Of a DNA stretch of 10,437 nt, positions 1-5,282 are shown one piece after another. The position numbers and the translations under genes were made by a program. Under the pieces are notes generated by a model that was not told the origin of the DNA, searched no databases, and was given only the letters and a program-made list of their open reading frames with translations. Numbering within the stretch: the stretch's first letter is position 1; each line of letters begins with the position of its first letter. The DNA is from Rhodanobacter sp. GTDB lineage: Bacteria; Pseudomonadota; Gammaproteobacteria; Xanthomonadales; Rhodanobacteraceae. Location: contig JAPHUU010000229.1 in NCBI GenBank assembly GCA_026193555.1, positions 1 to 10,437 of the forward strand. Direction: 5' to 3'.

Positions 1-26
1 GATGTACGGCTACGCCGCGAGGGTTG

Positions 27-40
27 TTGACCGTGGTCAA
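27..40. promoter_or_regulatory. FNR/ANR-type dyad upstream of the ArsR gene
   Basis: The sequence TTGACCGTGGTCAA is a dyad with 6-bp perfect arms, TTGACC and GGTCAA, around GT. Read as TTGAC-N4-GTCAA it fits the known recognition pattern of FNR, ANR and DNR (TTGAT/C-N4-A/GTCAA). A weak -10-like TACTAA starts at 62, about 28.5 bp from the dyad centre, close to the spacing of class II FNR promoters. The left half TTGACC could instead be an ordinary -35 element, with TAAACA at 50-55 as a poor -10 and a 17-bp spacer. It may also serve a gene to the left of the window. The dyad itself is plain; the protein that binds it is inferred. Confidence 0.5.
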
Positions 41-63
41 TCGCGGCCATAAACAAATTCTTA

Positions 64-87
64 CTAAATTAGCTCTATCTTATTTAG
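64..87. promoter_or_regulatory. AT-rich inverted repeat, candidate ArsR operator
   Basis: The arms CTAAAT (64-69) and ATTTAG (82-87) are perfect inverted repeats separated by 12 nt. Counting inner pairs, 9 of 12 positions of the 24-bp element are symmetric. It lies in an AT-rich island within GC-rich DNA, about 65-88 bp upstream of the preferred ArsR start, and overlaps the most likely -10/start-point area. ArsR-family repressors usually autoregulate by binding such AT-rich imperfect palindromes over the promoter. The location therefore suits an autoregulatory operator; this is inference from position and symmetry. Confidence 0.5.
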
Positions 88-151
88 ATGACGGTGTTAA
101 AGTCAACAGCACTGACGCTTGATGGGCGGATCACGCCCGGGAGTTGCCTCG

Positions 152-541
152 ATGTCACCACCGGTCATACCCGATCTGATCGCCATGCAGGCCAGCGCGG
201 AAGACGCCTCACGCCTGCTCAAGGCACTCGGCAACGCGCAGCGGCTGCGCGTGCTGTGCCTGTTGGTCGACCGGGAAATGTCAGTCGGCCAGATCAACGA
301 GCAACTGCCTGACCTCAGCCAGTCGGCCCTGTCGCAGCACCTGGCGAAGCTGCGCGAGGAAGGCATGGTGCAGACACGCCGCGAAGCCCAGACCATCTGG
401 TACAAGCTGGAGCACGGCCCAACCCAACGCATCATTGCCACGCTTTATGGCATTTACTGCACACCCGACGACGGCACTCTCTGCACGCCGGCCGCCAGCC
501 CAAAGGGCACCGCGCGCAACCGGTCAAGCGGAAGCGAATAG
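152..541 (+). CDS. ArsR-family transcriptional regulator, BigR/SqrR-like (persulfide-sensing type)
   Basis: A small winged-helix repressor of 129 residues from the ATG at 152. This start has GGGAG 8 nt upstream; an in-frame TTG/ATG at 119/122 would add 10-11 residues but lacks a good ribosome site. The wHTH covers roughly residues 18-87, with the recognition helix around LSQSALSQHLAKLREEG (55-71). Cys36 in the helix LRVLCLLV and Cys103 in LYGIYC sit where BigR and SqrR have the two cysteines (BigR C42 and C108) that form a di- or tetrasulfide with sulfane sulfur and release DNA. Metal-binding ArsR motifs such as ELCVCDL are absent, so arsenic sensing is unlikely. Cys111 is an extra cysteine. 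The gene converges on the PhaB-like reductase gene with a 55-nt gap and no visible terminator. A target beyond itself cannot be read from the sequence; candidates are the PHA genes or a gene left of the window. Family is sure, ligand probable. Confidence 0.88.
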   Translation: MSPPVIPDLIAMQASAEDASRLLKALGNAQRLRVLCLLVDREMSVGQINEQLPDLSQSALSQHLAKLREEGMVQTRREAQTIWYKLEHGPTQRIIATLYGIYCTPDDGTLCTPAASPKGTARNRSSGSE

Positions 542-596
542 AGCCACCCCGGTCGAGCAGGTGTGACGCCGACATCCGGCCGCGCATTGCGGTGGT

Positions 597-1322
597 CTAT
601 ACCAAGTACTGGCCGCCATTGACGGACAGGGTCGAGCCGGTGATGAATCCCGAATCCTCATGCAGCAGGAATGCCACCGCGTGGGCGACCTCCTCGCAAC
701 GGGCGAGTCGGCCGACGGGAATCTGCGCGATGATCCCTTCGAGCACCTTGGGGTCGACCTTGGCCACCATATCGGTCGCGGTATAGCCGGGGGCAACCGC
801 GTTGACGGTGATGCCCTTGCTTGCCGACTCGAGTGCGAGCGCCTTGGTGAAGCCGATCATGCCCGCCTTGGCTGCGGCGTAGTTGACCTGGCCGAACTGG
901 CCCTTCTGGCCGTTGATCGAGGCAATGCTGACGATGCGACCCCAACCTCGTGCGCGCAGACCATCGATCACTGCATGGCTCATGTTGAAACAGGAGGTGA
1001 GGTCGTCCTCCAGTACCGTGTGCCACTGCTCGGGCGTCATCTTGTGCATGGTGGCATCCCGGGTCACGCCCGCATTGTTGATCAGGATCTCCACCGGCTG
1101 GTCGACCTCGCCCTCGATCTGCCGCACTCCGGCCTGGCAGGCCTCAAAGTCGGCAACATCCCACTTGTATGCGGGAATCCCGGGTTCCCCAGTGAAGGCT
1201 TGCGCGGTCTCATCATTGCCGTGGTAGGTCACCGCCACGCGGTAGCCGTCGCCTTTCAGGCGCTCGGCGATCGCCGCACCAATGCCGCGCGTGCCTCCGG
1301 TGATCAAAGCCAGCTTGCTCAT
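597..1322 (-). CDS. phaB: acetoacetyl-CoA reductase (PhaB-like SDR)
   Basis: A 241-residue classical short-chain dehydrogenase. It should reduce acetoacetyl-CoA to (R)-3-hydroxybutyryl-CoA, the monomer for poly-3-hydroxybutyrate, in the cytoplasm using NADPH. Visible motifs are the cofactor loop TGGTRGIG (8-15), NNAG (82-85), and the catalytic Ser135, Tyr148 and Lys152 within VSIASINGQKGQFGQVNYAAAKAG-type sequence. The NGQKGQFGQ segment is the signature that separates PhaB from the closely related FabG. Length matches PhaB (about 246). The ATG at 1322 is supported by GGAGG (complement at 1330-1334) 7 nt upstream; the open frame extends to 1631 but the extra part has no family match and overlaps the Usp gene. 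It is the third gene after the phasin and Usp genes on the same strand, with a 115-nt gap before it. A FabG role is the main alternative, but the context favours PHA. Confidence 0.92.
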   Translation of the reverse strand: MSKLALITGGTRGIGAAIAERLKGDGYRVAVTYHGNDETAQAFTGEPGIPAYKWDVADFEACQAGVRQIEGEVDQPVEILINNAGVTRDATMHKMTPEQWHTVLEDDLTSCFNMSHAVIDGLRARGWGRIVSIASINGQKGQFGQVNYAAAKAGMIGFTKALALESASKGITVNAVAPGYTATDMVAKVDPKVLEGIIAQIPVGRLARCEEVAHAVAFLLHEDSGFITGSTLSVNGGQYLV

Positions 1323-1437
1323 TGCCAATCCTCCGTGTGAACTGCTGATCAAGCGATCCCGTACGCGCCCCGGGTCGCCGCAGTACGCCAACCACAGCGA
1401 AGCTCGGAGTGGCCATTGTGTTGCTCCGGGGTTGTCA

Positions 1438-1890
1438 TCATGCCGCAGCGCCCTCCGCCGAGCGCTCCAGCAACAGTGACACCGTGCTCTTGCACGCGAG
1501 TTCATTCGCAACACTGCCCAGCAGCGCGGCCTTGAAACCTCCGACGCCATGGGTGCCGCAGATGACCAGGTCGGCATCGAACACGTCGGCCTCCTTGAGG
1601 ATCTGTCCGGCAACCGATGGCAGCTTGCCATCGGTCACCAGCAAGGCGCTGGTCGCCAACAGGCCCTGCTCGTGCGCTGCATCGACCGCCTGATCGAGCA
1701 GCATCTCGCCTGCGGCCTTGAGCGCGCGCTCCGCTTCCTCAAACGGCACCAGCAGCCGGCTGCGCTCGATCACATGCACGAAATGGATGTCAGCCTGCTG
1801 GTCGTCGGCAATGGCCATCGCGCGTGCCATCGCCGCCGCCGAGCAGGAACTCCCGTCAACCGCCACCAACACCCGTGCGAACACGCTCAT
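1438..1890 (-). CDS. universal stress protein, UspA family
   Basis: A 150-residue single-domain Usp protein with the HUP-type nucleotide-binding fold. It starts with the usual strand VLVAVDGS (7-14). Near the C-terminus GTHG (112-115), nine residues and then G125-S126 match the G-2x-G-9x-G(S/T) ATP-binding motif, so this is probably an ATP-binding Usp. The ATG at 1890 has GGAGG 7 nt upstream. The gene lies between the phasin (70-nt gap) and reductase (115-nt gap) genes on the same strand, so it is probably co-transcribed. Usp genes of this type are often in FNR/ANR regulons and help survival under oxygen or energy limitation. This fits the FNR-like box upstream of the phasin. Its exact role in the PHA module is unknown. 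Confidence 0.9.
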   Translation of the reverse strand: MSVFARVLVAVDGSSCSAAAMARAMAIADDQQADIHFVHVIERSRLLVPFEEAERALKAAGEMLLDQAVDAAHEQGLLATSALLVTDGKLPSVAGQILKEADVFDADLVICGTHGVGGFKAALLGSVANELACKSTVSLLLERSAEGAAA

Positions 1891-1960
1891 CGCGCGACCT
1901 CCTGCTGACGCCCTGACATGGCCAGCCTGTCCGTGCGCGGGCCAGCGCCGTGGTCAAGCA

Positions 1961-2521
1961 TCACTTGCTGGCGGCCTTGGCGCCGCCAGCGGACCGTTCG
2001 TCGGCCGCGTGGCCGCGCGCGTGGCCGTGCCGGGGCGACCCGACCACACCCATCATCGGCTTCAAGCCCGTGTTCATCAGATTGGCCGCGTTCTCGAATG
2101 TGCTGATGAAGGTATCCACCCACGGGTTGTCAGATGCCGACGCCGAGGGCTTGGTCCGCACAGCATCGCGACCAGCGGTCTGCAGACCGACAAAGGTATC
2201 GGTGCTGTAGGACATGGTCAGCCGCATGATTTCGGCATAGGCGGCCGCCGTCTCCTTCAGGAAATCGCTTGAGCGCGCGCTCTCCTTGGCGACACTTTCG
2301 CTGAGCTGCCGCATGGCGTTCTGCGCCATGAGTGCCGGGTCCTTCCCGCCCTCGATTGCCGCGTTCTTGGCAAGATCCTGCAGCAGGCCGTGAATCACCT
2401 CGGCCTGGGCATCGTTGATGCGCCGCCGCTGATCGAGCACCTTGTTGGTGAACAGGAAGGTGTTGGCGATGTGGTCCTTGTGAAGTTTCTTGAGTTCGTC
2501 CAGCTGGGTCTGGGAAATCAT
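1961..2521 (-). CDS. phasin family protein (PHA granule-associated)
   Basis: A 186-residue, mostly helical, amphipathic protein without signal peptide or membrane segment, of phasin type. Phasins coat the surface of PHA granules, control granule size and number, and can stimulate synthase. Residues 1-115 form long helices with heptad-like spacing, including FLFTNKVLDQRRRINDAQAE (22-41) and a YAEIMRLTMSYSTDTF-type stretch (95-110). The C-terminus ends in the Ala/Lys-rich SAGGAKAASK seen in many phasins. The preceding segment PRHGHARGHAADER (163-176) is unusually rich in His and Arg. The ATG at 2521 has GGAGG 5 nt upstream; an upstream in-frame extension to 2566 is not family-like. First gene of the phasin-usp-reductase group, divergent from the PhaC-like gene. 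The family call rests on composition, length and neighbours; individual phasins are poorly conserved. Confidence 0.85.
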   Translation of the reverse strand: MISQTQLDELKKLHKDHIANTFLFTNKVLDQRRRINDAQAEVIHGLLQDLAKNAAIEGGKDPALMAQNAMRQLSESVAKESARSSDFLKETAAAYAEIMRLTMSYSTDTFVGLQTAGRDAVRTKPSASASDNPWVDTFISTFENAANLMNTGLKPMMGVVGSPRHGHARGHAADERSAGGAKAASK

Positions 2522-2736
2522 GATGGCCTCCGGGCGCCGCGTGCGCCGCAGTGAACGACAAGTCACTCATCAGGTGAACTGGTCGCCTTGTTGAGTCAGC
2601 GTGAAATTTCATTTCGGCAATCAGTCTTGCGCTGCCACTTGCCCGTTACGCAGGGCTCGCGAGCATGCGCCCAGAGCGTGCCGTCGACAGCAGCCTTCCT
2701 TGGGTTGATAAGACTAGTTCCGGGGCCGGACGAAGA

Positions 2737-2754
2737 TATTGAGCCAAGTCAATA
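2737..2754. promoter_or_regulatory. FNR/ANR-type dyad in the phasin/PhaC-like divergent promoter
   Basis: TATTGA and TCAATA form perfect 6-bp arms around GCCAAG. The core TTGAG-N4-GTCAA (2739-2752) differs from the FNR/ANR pattern at one position. Class II FNR promoters place the box centre at -41.5, so the -10 hexamer should begin 29.5 bp from the centre at 2745.5. On the plus strand TAGATT starts exactly there, at 2775 (4 of 6 consensus matches). On the minus strand TAGTCT starts exactly there, at 2716 (3 of 6), with TCTTAT overlapping it at 2713-2708 (4 of 6). The element could thus activate both directions. The spacing is observed; FNR-family binding is inferred. Confidence 0.5.
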
Positions 2755-2953
2755 ACGGCGGCTGATCGCAACGCTAGATTGAATTTCCTCAGCTGGCCAA
2801 ACGCCAGGAGTGATCCGTCAGTACTTGCCAGCCCACTGCACCCAGCCACGTGCAGAGGCAGCCCACAACAACCCGTCGCCCGCGCGGTTGCCCGTCACTC
2901 CGCCAACGTGCAACGCTGGCTATCCGGTCGGCTGATGGAGACTGGTGCAGACA

Positions 2954-2971
2954 ATTGATCAATTGATCAAT
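2954..2971. promoter_or_regulatory. 18-bp perfect palindrome upstream of the PhaC-like gene
   Basis: ATTGATCAATTGATCAAT is a perfect palindrome made of two copies of an AATTGATC octamer, with a degenerate third copy (AATGATTT, 2969-2976) directly after. It ends 29 nt before the ATG at 3001, or 95 nt before the alternative ATG at 3067. Such AT-rich palindromes so close to a start usually are repressor operators. It contains TTGAT and ATCAA half-sites, but these are separated by 6 nt rather than the 4 of a true FNR box. The cognate protein is unknown. Confidence 0.5.
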
Positions 2972-3000
2972 GATTTTGCGTTGGCAGGATCCACGACACG

Positions 3001-4194
3001 ATGCCATTGGGCAGCGGACACCAGCGGACTTGCATCGCCTTCGCCTCACACGACGAGCGTTCGAACATGAGCATGCGCAGCAAGTCTCCGAATACGGCAC
3101 CCAATCTCAACGTGCCCTTTTTCTGGCCCGTCAATCTGGCCGCTGACATGGCCGAACAGGGGCTCGAGCTGGCGGCGCGCAACGTCAAGTTCCTGAACGA
3201 GGAAATGCGCCTGCACGGTGGCATCAAGCCGAGCCTCGCCAGCGTGCATGAGGTACGCCTGAAGCTGCGCACGCTCGACCTGTGCGAGTACTCGGCGCCG
3301 GGCGCGACAGGCATTCCCACCCTGGTCGATGCACCCTACGCCGGCCACACCTCGATGATCGCCGACTACCACGAAGGCCAGAGTCTGATGCAGACCCTGC
3401 GTGCGAACGGCGTCGGTCGTCTGTACTTGACCGACTGGCACTCGGCCACGCCGGACATGAAGGACCTCGAAGTCGACCAGTACCTCGCCGAACTGCTGGC
3501 CTGCGTCGACGACCTCGGTGGCCGGGTGAATCTGGTCGGGCTGTGCCAGGGTGGCTGGATGTCGGCCATGCTGGCGGCACGCTATCCCGACAAGGTAGCC
3601 AGCCTGGTGCTGGCCGGCGCTCCGATAGATACCCATGCCGGCAATGGGCCGCTGGTAAAGATGGTCAAGCAGAGTCCGATCAGTTTCTATGAGGACCTGG
3701 TGGACTCCGGCGGCGGCTTGATGCTGGGCAAGTACATGCTGGCCGGCTGGAAGAACATGCACCCCGGACAGCATTACGTGCAGGATCACATCGACCTGTA
3801 CGAGCACATCGACGACCCGGCATGGGTATCCAAGACCGAGGCCTTCGAACGCTGGTACGAGAACCCGCTGGATCTGCCCGGGCGCTGGTACGTGCAGGTG
3901 ATCGATCAGCTGTTCAAACGCAACCTGCTGGCCAGGGGTGAATATGTGGCGCTGGGGCGCAAGCTGGACCTCAGGGCAATCACCGGTCCGCTGTACCTGC
4001 TGGCCGGCGAGAGTGACGACATCACGGCCCATCAACAGGTCTTCGCCGCAGAGCACCTGATGGGCACACCCAAGGCGCAGATCCACAAGCGCATCGTGCC
4101 CGGTGGCCACGTGGGTCTGTTCATGGGCGCCCGAACCCTCCGCGAGGCATGGCCGGAGATCGCGGCGTGGATTGCTGGACAGCCACCACGGTAA
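3001..4194 (+). CDS. PhaC-like alpha/beta hydrolase (PHA synthase/depolymerase superfamily)
   Basis: A 397-residue cytoplasmic alpha/beta hydrolase of the PHA polymerase superfamily. The nucleophile box is GLCQGG (180-185, Cys182), matching the GxCxGG box of PhaC and not the GxCQP of R. eutropha-type PhaZ or a Ser lipase box. Asp339 in GESDD and His370 in PGGHVG complete a triad whose spacing resembles class III PhaC (C149/D302/H331 in Allochromatium). GAPIDTHAG (206-214) and DLPGRWY recall intracellular PHB depolymerases, so synthase versus hydrolase/thioesterase is open. Class III synthases need PhaE, which is not here. Residues 40-70 form a predicted helix. The start is uncertain: ATG 3001 has AGGA 11 nt upstream, while ATG 3067 (375 residues) lacks a ribosome site but gives an N-terminus nearer to family length. 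It diverges from the phasin gene, which supports a PHA role. No clear terminator follows. Confidence 0.82.
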   Translation: MPLGSGHQRTCIAFASHDERSNMSMRSKSPNTAPNLNVPFFWPVNLAADMAEQGLELAARNVKFLNEEMRLHGGIKPSLASVHEVRLKLRTLDLCEYSAPGATGIPTLVDAPYAGHTSMIADYHEGQSLMQTLRANGVGRLYLTDWHSATPDMKDLEVDQYLAELLACVDDLGGRVNLVGLCQGGWMSAMLAARYPDKVASLVLAGAPIDTHAGNGPLVKMVKQSPISFYEDLVDSGGGLMLGKYMLAGWKNMHPGQHYVQDHIDLYEHIDDPAWVSKTEAFERWYENPLDLPGRWYVQVIDQLFKRNLLARGEYVALGRKLDLRAITGPLYLLAGESDDITAHQQVFAAEHLMGTPKAQIHKRIVPGGHVGLFMGARTLREAWPEIAAWIAGQPPR

Positions 4195-4314
4195 GCGGGT
4201 CGCGAGTGATCTCCGGGCTCGACACTTTGGTGGCGCGCCCACGCTCCGAGGTGCCTGTTCGCGTGTATCACGAGCATGGAGGGGCACGGTATGAGATGCG
4301 CGGCAGATACGCAG

Positions 4315-4344
4315 AAAAAAGGGACTCGCGCTTGCGCCAGTCCC
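4315..4344 (-). terminator. intrinsic terminator of the tRNA-Lys transcript
   Basis: Read on the minus strand, GGGACT pairs with AGTCCC. A G-G mismatch and a GCG/CGC inner stem around a CAAG loop follow, and then six T residues (the A-tract at 4315-4320 on the plus strand). It begins 9 nt after the encoded CCA of the tRNA. In the plus direction the hairpin is not followed by T residues, so it is not expected to stop the PhaC-like transcript efficiently. Confidence 0.85.
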
Positions 4345-4353
4345 TCATGCCAT

Positions 4354-4429
4354 TGGTGGGCCGTCCGGGATTCGAACCCGGGACCAATAGATTAAAAGTC
4401 TACTGCTCTACCAACTGAGCTAACGGCCC
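4354..4429 (-). tRNA. tRNA-Lys (anticodon UUU)
   Basis: A complete 76-nt cloverleaf on the minus strand. The acceptor arm GGGCCGT pairs with ACGGCCC and is followed by discriminator A and an encoded CCA (4354-4356). The D arm has GCTC...GAGC with AGTTGGTA, and the anticodon arm is GTAGA/TCTAT with loop CTTTTAA. The T arm CCGGG/CCCGG carries TTCGAAT. Anticodon TTT (4394-4396) reads AAA/AAG. It lies 66 nt downstream of queC on the same strand, as in several gammaproteobacteria, and is followed by an intrinsic terminator. Confidence 0.98.
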
Positions 4430-4454
4430 GTCATGCGTTGAAGTCAAGCAGACA

Positions 4455-4483
4455 ATGTTACGGGCTGGGTGCCACCGGCACAA
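4455..4483 (-). promoter_or_regulatory. candidate promoter of tRNA-Lys
   Basis: On the minus strand TTGTGC (4483-4478), a 17-nt spacer and TAACAT (4460-4455) form a sigma70-like pair with 3/6 and 4/6 consensus matches. Initiation near 4448 would leave a leader of about 19 nt before the mature tRNA end at 4429. It lies entirely in the gap after queC. The -35 match is weak, and read-through from queC is an alternative. Confidence 0.35.
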
Positions 4484-4495
4484 GCAACCACTCGC

Positions 4496-5185
4496 TCAAA
4501 CGTAACGCGTCGGGTCATCCAACCCCGCTTCGCGGAAACCCTGAGCGCGCAGGCGGCATGCGTCGCAGTGGCCACAGGCGCGGCCCTCGTCATCAGCCTG
4601 ATAGCAACTGACGGTCGCCGAAAAATCCACACCGAGTCGCTGGCCCTCGCGGGCAATTTCCGCCTTGCCCATGTGCATCAGCGGCGCGTGGATGCGGATG
4701 CCGGCGCCTTCCACCCCCGCCTTGGTGGCGACATTCGCCAGCGCTTCGAACGCCTCGATGAAGACGGGCCGACAGTCCGGGTAGCCGGAGTAGTCCACCG
4801 CGTTCACGCCACACCAGATGTCGCTGGCGCCAAGTACTTCGGCCCAGCCAAGTGCCATCGAGAGCATGATGGTGTTGCGCGCTGGCACATAGGTCACCGG
4901 GATCATCCCGTTGCCGTCGACGTTATCCAGTGGCACATCGATATCCGCGGTCAGTGCGGAGCCACCTATGCTGCGAAGATCGACGCTGACCGTCTTGTGC
5001 TCGACCGCTCCGAGCATGCGCGACACGCGATCGGATGCCGCCAGCTCCGAGCTGTGACGCTGACCATAAGCCACGCTGAGGGCGTGCACCTGGTAACCCT
5101 GCTCGCGGGCCAAGGCGATGGTGACGGCCGAATCCATCCCGCCGGAAACCAGCACGACGGCCTTTCGCTTTGTGTATTGAGACAT
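4496..5185 (-). CDS. queC: 7-cyano-7-deazaguanine (preQ0) synthase QueC
   Basis: ATP-dependent cytosolic enzyme that converts 7-carboxy-7-deazaguanine and ammonia into preQ0, a queuosine precursor. The protein has 229 residues from ATG 5185, close to the 231 of E. coli QueC. It carries the PP-loop SGGMDS (14-19), the AYGQRH segment (39-44), YVPARNT (99-105) and the substrate region [10 protein letters not shown] (131-140). The C-terminal zinc ligands are Cys194, Cys204, Cys207 and Cys210. All key residues are present. A GTG at 5197 would add four residues but has no ribosome site; the ATG has a modest GGAAAG. Placed 97 nt after queE, whose product is its substrate; a short hairpin (GACCG/CGGTC, 5205-5219) lies in that gap. 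QueD is not in the window. Confidence 0.97.
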   Translation of the reverse strand: MSQYTKRKAVVLVSGGMDSAVTIALAREQGYQVHALSVAYGQRHSSELAASDRVSRMLGAVEHKTVSVDLRSIGGSALTADIDVPLDNVDGNGMIPVTYVPARNTIMLSMALGWAEVLGASDIWCGVNAVDYSGYPDCRPVFIEAFEALANVATKAGVEGAGIRIHAPLMHMGKAEIAREGQRLGVDFSATVSCYQADDEGRACGHCDACRLRAQGFREAGLDDPTRYV

Positions 5186-5282
5186 GACTCTTTCCACTCA
5201 GGATGACCGATATCCGGTCGCAAACGCCACCGGCAGCACAGGCCGGCGCGCAGGAAATCGTGGACGGACGCAAGCGCGTGGG

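Larger units (their letters stand above)
2522..3000. other. divergent intergenic region between the phasin and PhaC-like genes
   Basis: About 480 bp with no credible gene; the short open frames here have no family features. It should hold promoters for both divergent transcripts. Recognisable elements are the FNR-type dyad at 2737-2754, flanked by -10-like hexamers in both directions, and an 18-bp perfect palindrome at 2954-2971. Minor inverted repeats, CTGGC/GCCAG (2793-2807) and CTGCAC/GTGCAG (2836-2855), have no assigned meaning. The long leaders implied on both sides (roughly 180-210 nt from the dyad-linked start points) leave room for further promoters or leader RNA structure that I cannot define. 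Confidence 0.7.

Noticed and set aside
1..50. Possible divergent gene starting with a minus-strand ATG at 50
   Set aside because: Only 16 codons are visible, there is no ribosome site, and the frame would include the FNR-type dyad; it cannot be supported.
1323..1631. N-terminal extension of the reductase frame
   Set aside because: Overlaps the Usp gene and adds 103 residues with no SDR similarity; the ATG at 1322 has an ideal GGAGG and begins right before the Rossmann motif.
2836..2855. CTGCAC...GTGCAG as a PhaR-like operator
   Set aside because: The arms are 8 nt apart, unlike the short spacing in the TGC/GCA sites described for PhaR, and no phaR is present here.
2955..2970. TTGATCAATTGATCAA as a canonical FNR box
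   Set aside because: The TTGAT and ATCAA half-sites are 6 nt apart, not 4, which puts them off-register for an FNR dimer; kept only as an unassigned palindrome.
3046..4287. 413-codon minus-strand open frame opposite the PhaC-like gene
   Set aside because: A shadow caused by strong GC3 bias. It has no motif, no ribosome site and a composition expected of an antisense reading; the plus-strand protein has a full catalytic triad.
4321..4344. The same hairpin as a bidirectional terminator for the PhaC-like gene
   Set aside because: In the plus direction the stem is followed by TCATGCC, not a T-tract, and it lies over 120 nt after the stop codon.
4149..4418. Plus-strand open frame ending in GRPGFEPGTNRLKVYCSTN
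   Set aside because: The C-terminal part is the antisense of the tRNA-Lys gene, a classic spurious translation; the N-terminal part overlaps the end of the PhaC-like gene in another frame.
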